From NCBI RefSeq assembly GCF_002156705.1, contig NZ_CP019893.1, forward strand, positions 3,100,001-3,164,000: 64,000 bases of DNA. The letters run 5' to 3'. Source of the stretch: Natrarchaeobaculum aegyptiacum. GTDB taxonomy: Archaea > Halobacteriota > Halobacteria > Halobacteriales > Natrialbaceae. Shown here piece by piece: positions 44,363 through 53,176 of the stretch; the first letter of the stretch is position 1; each line of letters starts with the position of its first letter. The notes below the pieces were generated by a model. The model made no database searches. It worked only from the letters and a program-made list of their open reading frames with translations, and had not been told where the DNA came from. The translations under genes and the position numbers were made by a program.

Positions 44363-44382
44363 CCACGCCCTTCAGGGCGTGG
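44363..44382 (+). repeat. Right-end hairpin of the TnpB element
   Basis: CCACGCCC-TTCA-GGGCGTGG, a perfect 8-bp stem 21 nt after the tnpB stop, is the GC-rich palindrome found at the right end of this kind of haloarchaeal element. The guide (omega) RNA would extend from the 3' end of tnpB through this area, so the guide is expected in the bases just after the hairpin. Confidence 0.6.
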
Positions 44383-44520
44383 TAGCTTACTGGGAGCGCT
44401 CTGCCAGTCGACTCTCACTGCGAGCGACTCGATCGGATGCTCACCGATCGATGCCGTCCGGATGCCTGACCGCCGAACGGGTACGGCGATTCCGGTTCGA
44501 GACGTCGTCGGCCGGTCCGG

Positions 44521-46008
44521 TCAGGCGTTGATCGATCGGGTCGCCCACCCGGTGGCACCATCCGGGAAGGGGTCGGTTCGTTCTTCTGGCTCGACGGTCC
44601 CGTCGCCATCGACCGTTCGAGCGGCGATTTCGAACCCCTCGGCTTCGTCGTCGGGTTCGATCTCGTAGCGCCACTGCCTGATCGTGTCGGGGTCTGGAAG
44701 CGGCTCGCTGAGTTCGGCGTCCTCCCACGTGTCACCGCCGTCGATCGAGACCTCGACGGCGTCGACGCCGCGACCACCGGCGTAGGCGTGGCCGACGATC
44801 TGGATCCGGTCGCCCGGACGATTGATACGATCGATCTTGGTGACCGCGTTGACTGGTCCCATCCCGTGCCAGCCGCGTTCTTCCCAGTATCCACCTTCTT
44901 CTGCGTCGATGATCTCGATCTCTTCGAGCCACTTGACGTGAAGTTTCCCCCAGCGATCCGGGACGAGTACGCGCATCGGATAGCCGTGGCCAGCCGGCAA
45001 CTCGAGGCCGTTCATCCCGAACGCCAGCAGCGAGTCCTCGAGGTCAGAAAGCGGGATCGAGTAGAAGTAGTCGTCGGCACCCGTCAGCATCGCGTACTCC
45101 CCTTCCGGCTCGACTTCCGAGAGGAGGTCGCCGATTCGGACGCCGGTCCAGAGAGCCATGTCGAGTTCGTCGCCGTCGATGTCGTCGCTCAGACACCGAA
45201 TCGCCTTGTACTCGTGGACGGTCTCCATCTCGAGGACATCCTCGTAGGCGAACTCGCGTTCGTCTGCGACCAGTCCGGTGACCGAGAGCGACCAGGTGTC
45301 GGCCTCGAGCGCCGGCGGACTGGGGTTGATGTCGACCTGGAAGAAGTCCCCGACGTCGGCGATCAGCGGTTTGACTCCCTCACCCTCGAGGCCGTGGTCC
45401 TCGACGGCCTCGACCAGGTGCTCGGCCTCGAGCCGAGTCGCTCGTTCCTGGAGTTCGCGCTCGGCACGCTGGTCCCGTCGAGTGAGTCCGAGCGCGTGAG
45501 CGACGACGTTGAACGCGACGACGCCGGCGACTGACGTCACCACCGTCCGGCGGTCGGCGTCGAACTCGGTGGGTGCAGACGAGCGAGGGAGCGTCGCGAA
45601 CAGGGTCAACACACCGGCCCCGACCAGTGCAGAGGGGACGACGGCAGTGATCGATCCGACCACGAGAACGGCCGGGAGCAAGATCACCACACCGGCGAGG
45701 ACGAATCCGACCACTGGGTCGTACGCTGGAGCGACGCGCACGCCGAGGCGAAAGCCGACGAACGCTCCCACGCCGAGGATGACCGAGAGGACGCCGCCCG
45801 AGAAGATCAGGCTCAACTCGAGGGCCAGGTTGCCGAACTGCTGGATGATACTCGAGACGAATGCACCCGGAAGCACCTCGAGGAGCAGGTAGTTGAACGA
45901 CGAGACGAGGAAGTCCTCGGTGGTCGCGTAGATCGCAAACGACGTCGCCACGGCGGAGACGCCGCTCGCGAGGATTGCGATGACGACGGTGAGGCGGCGA
46001 TCGGTCAT
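44521..46008 (-). CDS. Membrane-anchored sulfite-oxidase-family molybdopterin oxidoreductase
   Basis: 495-residue protein. Residues 1-175 hold about four to five membrane helices. Residues 215-395 form the molybdopterin domain, with the Mo-ligating Cys272 in AIRCLSDDIDGD, WTGVRIGDLL and HGYPMRVLVPDRWG. Residues 400-495 form the Ig-like dimerisation domain (VEVSIDGGDTW). The catalytic domain likely faces outside. The substrate could be sulfite or other oxo-compounds. A ferric-reductase-like heme protein at 58.2 kb might be an electron partner, but is not adjacent. Confidence 0.88.
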   Translation of the reverse strand: MTDRRLTVVIAILASGVSAVATSFAIYATTEDFLVSSFNYLLLEVLPGAFVSSIIQQFGNLALELSLIFSGGVLSVILGVGAFVGFRLGVRVAPAYDPVVGFVLAGVVILLPAVLVVGSITAVVPSALVGAGVLTLFATLPRSSAPTEFDADRRTVVTSVAGVVAFNVVAHALGLTRRDQRAERELQERATRLEAEHLVEAVEDHGLEGEGVKPLIADVGDFFQVDINPSPPALEADTWSLSVTGLVADEREFAYEDVLEMETVHEYKAIRCLSDDIDGDELDMALWTGVRIGDLLSEVEPEGEYAMLTGADDYFYSIPLSDLEDSLLAFGMNGLELPAGHGYPMRVLVPDRWGKLHVKWLEEIEIIDAEEGGYWEERGWHGMGPVNAVTKIDRINRPGDRIQIVGHAYAGGRGVDAVEVSIDGGDTWEDAELSEPLPDPDTIRQWRYEIEPDDEAEGFEIAARTVDGDGTVEPEERTDPFPDGATGWATRSINA

Positions 46009-46253
46009 CGGCCGTTCACCCCACGTCTGGTGTCGGACGAACGAAGACCGTCGGGCGATCGGATCATGGCCGGTACTCGGGGTGGCACGCAGTTAAACGC
46101 CACCCTCGTCCCGACCGACCGGGAACGAGTGAGGGACACTCCCATCGTGGATCGACTCGAGTGAGCGGAGCCTGCAATCCTGTCCCGGAATCGATTGATC
46201 GACCATGCGTGATTTACCGGTGTCGGATTCAGCAGGTTCCAGAACGGGTCGTC

Positions 46254-46778
46254 TCACGCAGTCGTTTCCGCGTCGTCACCGCCGTCTGTGGCCGGGCCGC
46301 CAGCGGATTCCCCGTCGGGACTGTCGGCGTCGTCGCCGTTGTCGTACCCTTCGTATTCATCGTAGGCGTCGTACTCGTCGTACTCACCACCGAACTGGGT
46401 CTCGTTCGCACCGGCGTCGTCGGGGTGTTCACCCTCGTGGGCCCGAACCGTGAGGTCGCTGGCCTCGACGTGCTCACCGTCGTAGTACCCTTCTGCGACG
46501 ACCTCTCTCCCGTCTGACATCGTCTCGGGCATCTCACCGTCGTAGCTCACCGACGTCGAGTGGTTCTCGTCGACGACGGTGAAGGTGATCTCCTCGTCGT
46601 CGGCGAGGTCGATCGCCCGCCCCTCGAGTTTGACGACCTCGTCGTCGTGATCGTCCGTCTCGACGAGGTCTGTCGGTGTTACGAACTCCGTCGCCGATCC
46701 CATCGTCGTCGTCGCGAGGATCGCCAGCAGGACGGCGATTCCGACGCCACCGACGAGTACCTTGACCTTTCGGTCCAT
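46254..46778 (-). CDS. ccmE: CcmE heme chaperone with acidic tail
   Basis: 174-residue protein: N-terminal anchor (KVKVLVGGVGIAVLLAILATT), then an OB-fold (FVTPTDLVE, VKLEGRAIDLA, ITFTVVDENHSTSVSY, EVVAEGYYDGEHVEASDL). The heme-binding region reads HEGEH at 114-118, where classical CcmE has H-x3-Y. After it comes an unusual tail rich in Asp, Glu, Tyr and Gly (residues 125-174). It ferries heme from CcmC to CcmF. ccmA and ccmB lie 1.5 kb away in the opposite direction. Confidence 0.85.
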   Translation of the reverse strand: MDRKVKVLVGGVGIAVLLAILATTTMGSATEFVTPTDLVETDDHDDEVVKLEGRAIDLADDEEITFTVVDENHSTSVSYDGEMPETMSDGREVVAEGYYDGEHVEASDLTVRAHEGEHPDDAGANETQFGGEYDEYDAYDEYEGYDNGDDADSPDGESAGGPATDGGDDAETTA

Positions 46779-46885
46779 TGGGTGGGGGTTCGTCGTCGCC
46801 CCACATCAAGACTTCGTCCGGTTTCCGACCGACTGGAACTCGGTCGTGAGTTTAAGAGGGGTCCTCTCGAACGACGATCAATTTC

Positions 46886-47473
46886 ATGAAACGCACGCGT
46901 CGCCAACTCCTCGCCGGCTCACCGGGGATCGCGACGGTCGCCGTCGCTGGCTGTCTCGAGCGGCTGGCCGACGTCGATCCGGACAGCGCAGCCGGCGTAG
47001 ACTCCGGGCCACGCGATACCGGGTCTGGCACCGAATCCGACGATCACATCGCTGACTGGGCCTGGTCGGGGTCGCTCCCGATCGATTCCGCCCTGCAGTA
47101 CCACGACCCCGACTGCGGCTGCTGTCACGAGTACGTCACCTATCTCGAGGAGCACGACCTCGCAGTCGACGTCGAGCCCGTCGACGACCTGCCGGCGGTC
47201 AAGACCGATCTCTCGGTCCCCGACGAGGTTCGAAGCTGTCACACGCTCGTTCTCGAAACACCCGACGGCGTCGACCGCGATCACTATCTCGTCGAGGGTC
47301 ACGTCCCGCTCGAGGCGATCGAGACGCTGTACGACGACCAGCCGGCAGCCGACGGGATCGCCGTTCCGGGGATGCCCCGACACTCGCCGGGGATGGGGCC
47401 CCGTGGCGACGATCCGGTCGCGGTCTACGCCTTCTCGGCAGACGGATCGGTACTCGAGTTCGATTCGGTCTGA
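46886..47473 (+). CDS. DUF411 metal-binding Tat lipoprotein
   Basis: 195-residue exported protein. The twin-arginine start KRTRRQLLAG and lipobox AVAGC (Cys23) indicate a lipid anchor. The DUF411 domain has HDPDCGCCHEYVTYL (Cys77, Cys79, Cys80), SCHTLV and a His-x-Pro-rich MPRHSPGM end, suggesting Cu(I) or heavy-metal binding. Placed between ccmE and ccdA, it may supply or sequester copper for cytochrome assembly; that is inference. Confidence 0.85.
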   Translation: MKRTRRQLLAGSPGIATVAVAGCLERLADVDPDSAAGVDSGPRDTGSGTESDDHIADWAWSGSLPIDSALQYHDPDCGCCHEYVTYLEEHDLAVDVEPVDDLPAVKTDLSVPDEVRSCHTLVLETPDGVDRDHYLVEGHVPLEAIETLYDDQPAADGIAVPGMPRHSPGMGPRGDDPVAVYAFSADGSVLEFDSV

Positions 47474-47545
47474 CAGGGATTCGCTCGCTCTCGCCGTCGA
47501 ACGATCGGAAACGCGCTCGGACCCGATACAGGCCGACACGGACCG

Positions 47546-48223
47546 CTAGAGCGCAGAGAGGAGAATACGATCGACCTCGAACAGCAACGCGACGCCGCTG
47601 ACGAGCAAGACGAGGCCGACCGCGCGCCGCAAGACGTCGTCGCGACCGAGGACGCCGAGGCGATCCGCGAGCGACCGTCCGGCGACTTTTCCGCCGTAGG
47701 CGACGCCGAGCAGTGGCATCGAGAACCCCAGTCCGTAGACGAACAGGAAGAATCCGCTCTCGAGCGCCGCGCCCGTCGTCGCCGCGTACGCGAGGACGGC
47801 CCCGAGAACCGGACCGACGCAGGGCAGCCAGATGACGCCGAGGAGAACGCCGAGCAAAAACGCCGACGTGACGGGTCGTTTTCCCTCGTCGAACACGGCG
47901 GCTCGCTGTGCGGCGGTCCCGGAGAGCCGGGAGGCGTACGTCGAGTAGCGCCGGTAGAGATCCTCGTCGACCATCACGGCACCGAACGCGACGATCGCGA
48001 GGAACGCCGGGAGTCGGAGTGACTCGGGCGAGATCGAGCCGATGGTCCCCACGGCGACGCCGAGTGCCGTAAACGAGAGAAGACTCCCTGAGACGATCGC
48101 GGCCGGTCGCAATCGATGGCCGACGCTCCCAGAGAGCAACGGCGGGAGCAACGGCAGACAACACGGCGTCAGGATCGTCGCTACGCCAGCGAGAAACACC
48201 ACCGAGAGCGTCGGTACCTCCAT
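47546..48223 (-). CDS. ccdA: CcdA thiol-electron carrier
   Basis: 225-residue six-helix membrane protein of the DsbD/CcdA family. The redox Cys pair is Cys21/Cys22 (TPCCLPLLP) with Cys135 in WLPCVGPVLG; the adjacent-Cys arrangement is a variant. It carries reducing power across the membrane to extracytoplasmic thioredoxin-like proteins such as the one at 53177. It is divergent from ccmA, 56 bp apart. Confidence 0.88.
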   Translation of the reverse strand: MEVPTLSVVFLAGVATILTPCCLPLLPPLLSGSVGHRLRPAAIVSGSLLSFTALGVAVGTIGSISPESLRLPAFLAIVAFGAVMVDEDLYRRYSTYASRLSGTAAQRAAVFDEGKRPVTSAFLLGVLLGVIWLPCVGPVLGAVLAYAATTGAALESGFFLFVYGLGFSMPLLGVAYGGKVAGRSLADRLGVLGRDDVLRRAVGLVLLVSGVALLFEVDRILLSAL

Positions 48224-48248
48224 CGGTGGGTTCTTGGGAATTACAACG

Positions 48249-48254
48249 CTTAAG
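48249..48254 (+). promoter_or_regulatory. CTTAAG promoter element of ccmA
   Basis: CTTAAG at 48249-48254 is 26-31 nt ahead of the ccmA ATG at 48280. The same box and spacing occur before purK. Confidence 0.5.
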
Positions 48255-48279
48255 TCATGCGTCCGCTAACGCTCGAGAT

Positions 48280-49032
48280 ATGGCTGCCCTCTCCGTGTCG
48301 AATCTCTCGAAGTACTTCGGCGCTCACGTCGGCGTCGACGGTGTCTCCTTCGATCTCGAGTCGGGTGAGACGGCCGTCGTCTTCGGTGCGAACGGGGCCG
48401 GAAAGACGACGCTCATTCGGATGCTCGCGTCGCTCTCGCGGCCGTCTGAGGGGGAGATCACGATCGACGACGACTCGCTCGTCGGGAACGCCGCGATCAG
48501 GTCGAAGATCGGGGTCGTGGCCCACGAGACGATGCTCTACGAGGAACTCACCGCCCGTGAAAATCTGCGCTTTCACGCACGCTTACACGGCGTCGACGAA
48601 TCCGTCTGTGACGACCTCCTCGAGACTGTCGGCCTTGCAGCACGCGGCAGCGAGCGCGTCTCCGGGTTCTCCCACGGGATGAGCAAGCGGGTCTCACTCG
48701 CCCGCGCGTTAGTTCACGATCCAGCGGTCCTCCTGTTCGACGAGCCCTACACGGGCCTCGACCAGACGTCCCTGTCGCGAATCGAATCGGTACTCACCGA
48801 CCTCAAGGACCGGACCGTCTTCGCGTCGACACACGACCTCGAGCGGGGGTTCGAACTGGCAGACCGGGTGCTGTTCCTGAACGACGGCCGACTGGTCGGC
48901 GACCTCGAGGTCGAGGCCATTCCGGACGCGGCGGCCGTCGAAGAGACCTACGAAGCGCTGTGCAGAGGTCGGCCGGCCGAGCCAGCGGTCGTCGACCGGG
49001 CTGGGCCGGCCGATTCCGGGGGGACCCGATGA
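48280..49032 (+). CDS. ccmA: CcmA ATPase of the heme exporter
   Basis: 250-residue ABC ATPase: Walker A GANGAGKTT (residues 36-44), Walker B VLLFDEPYTGLD, and His switch in ASTHDLERG. The signature loop reads FSHGM rather than LSGGQ, as CcmA proteins often vary here. With CcmB and CcmC it drives release of heme-CcmE. The start at 48280 follows a promoter box by 26 nt. It overlaps ccmB by 4 nt. Confidence 0.9.
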   Translation: MAALSVSNLSKYFGAHVGVDGVSFDLESGETAVVFGANGAGKTTLIRMLASLSRPSEGEITIDDDSLVGNAAIRSKIGVVAHETMLYEELTARENLRFHARLHGVDESVCDDLLETVGLAARGSERVSGFSHGMSKRVSLARALVHDPAVLLFDEPYTGLDQTSLSRIESVLTDLKDRTVFASTHDLERGFELADRVLFLNDGRLVGDLEVEAIPDAAAVEETYEALCRGRPAEPAVVDRAGPADSGGTR

Positions 49033-49745
49033 GTGAGCAGCGTTCCCGCAGGGGACGCGTCCGTCGGGCGATTCGGGGATACCTTCGGGTCGTCTACGAG
49101 GTCGCACGGAAGGACCTGCTGGTCGAGTCCCGGAGCAAGCAGACGCTGAACGCCGCGGTCGTCTTCGCCGCCCTCATCGTCGTCGTCTTCTCGTTCGTCT
49201 TCGGCGAGGTCGTCGGCGACCGCGAGGTTCTCGCCCGCGGTGCCCTCTGGCTCGCGGTCATCTTCGGCGGCGCCGTCGGGATGAGCCACGCCGTCGCACT
49301 CGAGGGGCGAAACGACGCGATCGCGGGCCTGTTGCTCGCCCCGGTCGACCGATCGGCGATTTACCTCGGGAAGGTCGTGAGTTCCGTGGTGCTCGTCGTC
49401 GGGATCGGCGTGCTCAGCCTCGGGTTCGTCGTCGTGTTCCTCGATTACTCGTTCGAGGGCGGCACGCTGTGGACGGTGATGGCGGTGATCGTCCTCGCGG
49501 CGATCGGGTTCAGCGCGGTGGGGGTGTTGCTCTCGATCCTGATGTTACACTCCCAGCTTCAGGAGTCGCTGTTACCCGTGTTGCTCGTCCCGCTGGTCGT
49601 GCCGATCGTCCTCGCGGGAACGGAACTGACTCGCCCGGGTTTACCACCAGGTGACGAAATCGCGTGGTTCACGATCCTCGGTTCCTACGACCTGCTGATG
49701 CTCATCGCGGGCTGGATGACCTTCGAGTTCGTCGTCGAGGAGTGA
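49029..49745 (+). CDS. ccmB: CcmB heme exporter permease
   Basis: 238-residue membrane protein with six helices, starting with a basic segment and YEVARKDLLVESRSKQTLNAAVVFAAL. Signature features include the EVLARGALWLAVIFGGAVGMSHAVALEG cytosolic-helix region and PVLLVPLVVPIVLAG. Pairs with CcmA, whose stop it overlaps. Confidence 0.9.
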   Translation: MSEQRSRRGRVRRAIRGYLRVVYEVARKDLLVESRSKQTLNAAVVFAALIVVVFSFVFGEVVGDREVLARGALWLAVIFGGAVGMSHAVALEGRNDAIAGLLLAPVDRSAIYLGKVVSSVVLVVGIGVLSLGFVVVFLDYSFEGGTLWTVMAVIVLAAIGFSAVGVLLSILMLHSQLQESLLPVLLVPLVVPIVLAGTELTRPGLPPGDEIAWFTILGSYDLLMLIAGWMTFEFVVEE

Positions 49746-50089
49746 GGCGACCTGCCGTGCCGGAGTGCTGTCCATCGGTTCTGCCGTAGTAGTCCCTCGA
49801 GCGGCGGCTGTTGTCGTCACCCTGTTACGGGAGTCCGTTTCCCTTCGTCAGTGGGGCACGCCGGTCCGAATCTGACGGCGTGGCAGTAGACGGACCTCTC
49901 ACGTCGCGGCGACGACGGGACTATCCACACGCATATAGATCGTGTCCCTTCATGGGGCGGGAGTTTACAACAATACTTTTGTAACAGCCGCTATCGTGCT
50001 TAAACCAGTTGTGGCCTCGACCAGTTCGACTACCACCGGTCGGGAACGACCCCGGACGTTTTTTCGGCGAGGACCGTACGACTACGACG
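49746..50089. other. Intergenic region between ccmB and a Tat lipoprotein gene
   Basis: 344 bp without a supported gene. An imperfect AT-rich element TTACAA-N8-TTGTAA lies at 49965-49984, a 6-bp inverted repeat that might be a regulator site. It sits over 100 bp before the next ATG, so its target promoter is unclear. Confidence 0.35.
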
Positions 50090-50725
50090 ATGACACCAGA
50101 ACCCCGGACCAACCGACGACGGTTTCTCACACTCACGGCAGCCGGCACCGCAGCAGTAGCGGGGTGTACCGACGGCTCCGACCAGGAAGCCGGGCCGACC
50201 CAGCCCAGTGCGGCCGAACAGCCGGAGACGGCCCCCGATGGGACTGGCGGCGATCGAACCGTCTCGATCATCGTCCAGCCCAACCCTGGAGCGTTGCGTG
50301 AGGCCCAGCTCGAGGTCTCTACCGCACTCGAGGAGGGGGAACTCGAGCGCGAGGAGGCCGAACGCGAGCTCGCGGAGCGCGAACAGGAGTTGATCGAGGC
50401 GGCGGTCGACGACGCGCGTGCCCGGATCGATCAGGTCGGTGCCGTTCACGTCGACACCGTCGAACGCGAGGGAACGTTGCTGGTCGAGGGATCGGCGGAT
50501 GCGATCCTCGATCTGCTCGAGCAGCCCTCGATCAGCGCAGTCCTCTCTCAGGAGCGATTCGAGCAGGCCGAACGGCGAGCCGGTGCCACCGGAGACGGGT
50601 CCGGCGCGACCGTCGCTCCGGATTCGGAGCTGGAGCCTGGTTCGGAGGCCGATACCGACGAAGAATCGGATTCAGACCCGGACGAAGACACAGATTCGGA
50701 CTCGGACTCGAGCGACGACGACTGA
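50090..50725 (+). CDS. Tat lipoprotein with coiled-coil and Asp/Ser tail, unknown
   Basis: 211-residue secreted protein. RTNRRRFLTLTAAGTAAVAGC is a Tat signal and lipobox. Residues 55-165 hold a small domain (TVSIIVQPN, then a long Glu/Arg heptad helix of residues 70-115, then VGAVHVDTVEREGTLLVEGSADAILDLLEQ, a ferredoxin-like-fold pattern). The last 45 residues are almost all Asp, Glu and Ser. No family recognised. It lies between the ccmAB and ccmF blocks. Confidence 0.7.
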   Translation: MTPEPRTNRRRFLTLTAAGTAAVAGCTDGSDQEAGPTQPSAAEQPETAPDGTGGDRTVSIIVQPNPGALREAQLEVSTALEEGELEREEAERELAEREQELIEAAVDDARARIDQVGAVHVDTVEREGTLLVEGSADAILDLLEQPSISAVLSQERFEQAERRAGATGDGSGATVAPDSELEPGSEADTDEESDSDPDEDTDSDSDSSDDD

Positions 50726-50744
50726 CACCGATCCGAAATGACGG

Positions 50745-51527
50745 TTACGTTCCGTCCACTGGTGCGGCCGTTTCGTTCGCACTCGTCGTCTCTGCATCCT
50801 CGGCTGCATCGGGCAGTGACACGTCGAGGTCGTCGTCGTAGCCGCCGAAAAGGGTCTCGATCGTGACGAACGCCGAACCGTCACCCTGCGTGACCTCCAT
50901 CCGGAGGTCGGTCCCGTAGAGCGTGTCCGTATCGGTGTCGACGTAGACGTAGTAGACGAGTTGTTCGACACTGGTCACGGTGTGGCCGTCCTGAGTGACG
51001 CCCGCCAGGTCGTCCCACCGGTCTTCGGGGACCTCGACTTCGAACATCGTCGTCTCCGTCCCGTCGACCGTCTCCGTGCGAAGTGGGACGTACTCGTCGT
51101 CTTCGAGCGAGTCGGCGGCCGTCTCGAGGCGGTCGATCTCCGACCAGGCCTCGACGTCGTCCTCGAGCGGCGTTCGCTCCCAGTCGTCGCCGGTGGCGGT
51201 GTACTGGTAGTCCTCACGGACGTACAACTCGAGGTCGGACGTCTGCGGACCGCCGCCAACGTCCACTTCGGTGGTGCTCTCTATGTGTGCCGACTGCCCG
51301 GTGCGGTCGATCGTTCCGGACAGCGAGGTGTTCTCGACGACGGTCGGTGACTGAAGCGTCCGGTCGACCGTCACGGTGTAGGACTCGGTCTCGGCTGCAG
51401 TCTCGACGACCGCGTCGTGGTCGACCGAGGGATCGTCGTCCGTCTCGAGAGGGCCGATACCGGCACAGCCAGCGAGGAGGACGCACGCGACCGTGACCGC
51501 GACGAGCAATTGCTTCTCGGGGAACAC
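50745..51527 (-). CDS. Lipoprotein of the LppX/LolA-like haloarchaeal type
   Basis: 260-residue exported protein: signal peptide LLVAVTVACVLLAGC with lipobox Cys, then a large beta-rich domain (TVTVDRTLQSPTV, SAHIESTTEVDVGG, LELYVREDYQY) like the LolA/LppX half-barrel. Haloarchaea have many such lipoproteins of unknown role. Start is GTG at 51527; an alternative is a later codon. Convergent with the gene ending at 50725. Confidence 0.75.
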   Translation of the reverse strand: MFPEKQLLVAVTVACVLLAGCAGIGPLETDDDPSVDHDAVVETAAETESYTVTVDRTLQSPTVVENTSLSGTIDRTGQSAHIESTTEVDVGGGPQTSDLELYVREDYQYTATGDDWERTPLEDDVEAWSEIDRLETAADSLEDDEYVPLRTETVDGTETTMFEVEVPEDRWDDLAGVTQDGHTVTSVEQLVYYVYVDTDTDTLYGTDLRMEVTQGDGSAFVTIETLFGGYDDDLDVSLPDAAEDAETTSANETAAPVDGT

Positions 51528-51720
51528 GCGTGTTCGAGTGTCGGCTGGGCGATCCCTTAGGCGTTTCTCTCGAGCCGATCGACCGGGAATTCCGTGCTGG
51601 ACTGGCTGGTCGTCGGCGAGCAGGGAGTGTCGTGGTTCGTTCGTACCGGGCGCGTCACATCGCTCGTTGGACCTCACGTGTTCGGGTCTCGTTCTAATCA
51701 GGATGGGACGACCCTGTACC

Positions 51721-51726
51721 TTTATG
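51721..51726 (+). promoter_or_regulatory. TATA-like box of the cytochrome c peroxidase gene
   Basis: TTTATG at 51721-51726, 25-30 nt upstream of ATG 51751, has correct promoter spacing. Confidence 0.5.
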
Positions 51727-51750
51727 TGTCGCGGAGGGAATCGCTCTCCT

Positions 51751-53043
51751 ATGGGTAGACGACTGCAACTACTACTGCTGATGGTGGCTGTCAGCATCCT
51801 GTTACTCGTCGCGACTGGTGCGGCGGCGGCACAGGAGGACAACGATACGGACGACCTGCCGGTCGAACCGGTCGTGGACGAACCGCATCCTGGCTACGAG
51901 TACATCGCTCAGGAAGACGATACGGAGGAGAAGATCGAACTCGGTGAACAGCTGTACTTCGACCCGCGGATCTCCGAAACCGGGACGATCTCCTGTAACA
52001 CCTGTCACAACGTGATGGAAGGCGGAGACGATAGCCGTCCCGTCGCGATGGGTGTCCACGGACAGACCGGTCCGGTCGCTTCGCCGACCGTCTGGAACTC
52101 CGGGTTCCACCACACCCAGTTCTGGGACGGTCGCGCAGACACGCTCGCCGAACAGGCCGAAGGACCGATCGTCGCCGACGTCGAGATGGGGATGCCAGAC
52201 CACGAGGCAGCCCTCGACCGCATTCGGGCCGTCGACGGCTACGTCGACCAGTACGAAGAGGTCTACGGCGACGAAATCGACAGCGACGACCCCGAGGATC
52301 TGATTACGATCGAGACGACGACCGACGCGATCGCCGCCTACGAGCGCACGCTCGTCACGCCGGACAGTCCGTACGACCAGTACGTCCAGGGTGACGCAGA
52401 CGCGCTCGACGAACAGCAACTCGACGGGATGGAGGCGTTCGAGGAACTCGGCTGCCAGAGCTGCCACAACGGCCCGATGTTCAGCGGTCAGTGGGACGAA
52501 CCCGAGTCCGGTGAGGGCTTCTACATGCCCAACCCGACGTTCGAGGAGAACGAACAGTGTCAGGAGTACGTCGAAGAGTACGACTTCATGGACCACCCCG
52601 GTCGCATGGGCGTCACTGACGACGAAGCGGACGAGTTCCACTACAAGGTGCCAACGCTGCGTAACGTCGAGCACACGGCACCGTACATGCACACCGGACA
52701 GGTCCCGACCCTCGAGGAGTCCGTCCGCGTGATGGCTGCCTGTCAGCTCGACGAGGATCCATCTGACGAGGAAGTCGAGGACATCACGGCGTTCCTGACG
52801 AGCCTGACCGGGGAATACCCGGAACAGGAGATGCCGCGACTGCCGAACCCAAGCGGTGAATCGATGGTCCCGATGGACGCGGATACTGAATTCGAAGACA
52901 TCGAAGAGGAAGTCGATGACGACGAAGCAATCGACGACGACGGCGACACCATCCCCGGACTGAGTCTCGGGGCAGCGATACTGGCGCTGGCTATCGCGAC
53001 GGCCACGGTGCTGATCGGATACAGTCGTCGATTCAACCAGTGA
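51751..53043 (+). CDS. Diheme cytochrome c peroxidase, membrane-anchored
   Basis: 430-residue protein of the CcpA/MauG family reducing hydrogen peroxide with electrons from c-type or copper proteins. An N-terminal signal peptide (LLLLMVAVSILLLVATGAAAA) is followed by two heme-binding motifs, CNTCH (82-86) and CQSCH (235-239), with NSGFHHTQFWDGRADTLAEQA between them. The extra C-terminal segment is acidic, then a hydrophobic helix (residues 402-424) ends in RRF, anchoring the enzyme on the outer face. The ccm genes around it provide the c-heme ligation it needs. Confidence 0.92.
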   Translation: MGRRLQLLLLMVAVSILLLVATGAAAAQEDNDTDDLPVEPVVDEPHPGYEYIAQEDDTEEKIELGEQLYFDPRISETGTISCNTCHNVMEGGDDSRPVAMGVHGQTGPVASPTVWNSGFHHTQFWDGRADTLAEQAEGPIVADVEMGMPDHEAALDRIRAVDGYVDQYEEVYGDEIDSDDPEDLITIETTTDAIAAYERTLVTPDSPYDQYVQGDADALDEQQLDGMEAFEELGCQSCHNGPMFSGQWDEPESGEGFYMPNPTFEENEQCQEYVEEYDFMDHPGRMGVTDDEADEFHYKVPTLRNVEHTAPYMHTGQVPTLEESVRVMAACQLDEDPSDEEVEDITAFLTSLTGEYPEQEMPRLPNPSGESMVPMDADTEFEDIEEEVDDDEAIDDDGDTIPGLSLGAAILALAIATATVLIGYSRRFNQ

Positions 53044-53176
53044 GAGCGGTCGTGGCGAGGTCTCGGTGACCCGTCGACTGACCGACCCCAGAATCGCAAC
53101 CGACTGACGGACCGCCCGTCTTTTCGAACGATACTGCTTTCAGCAGGCACTCCAAACGATACTACAACGCCAACGA

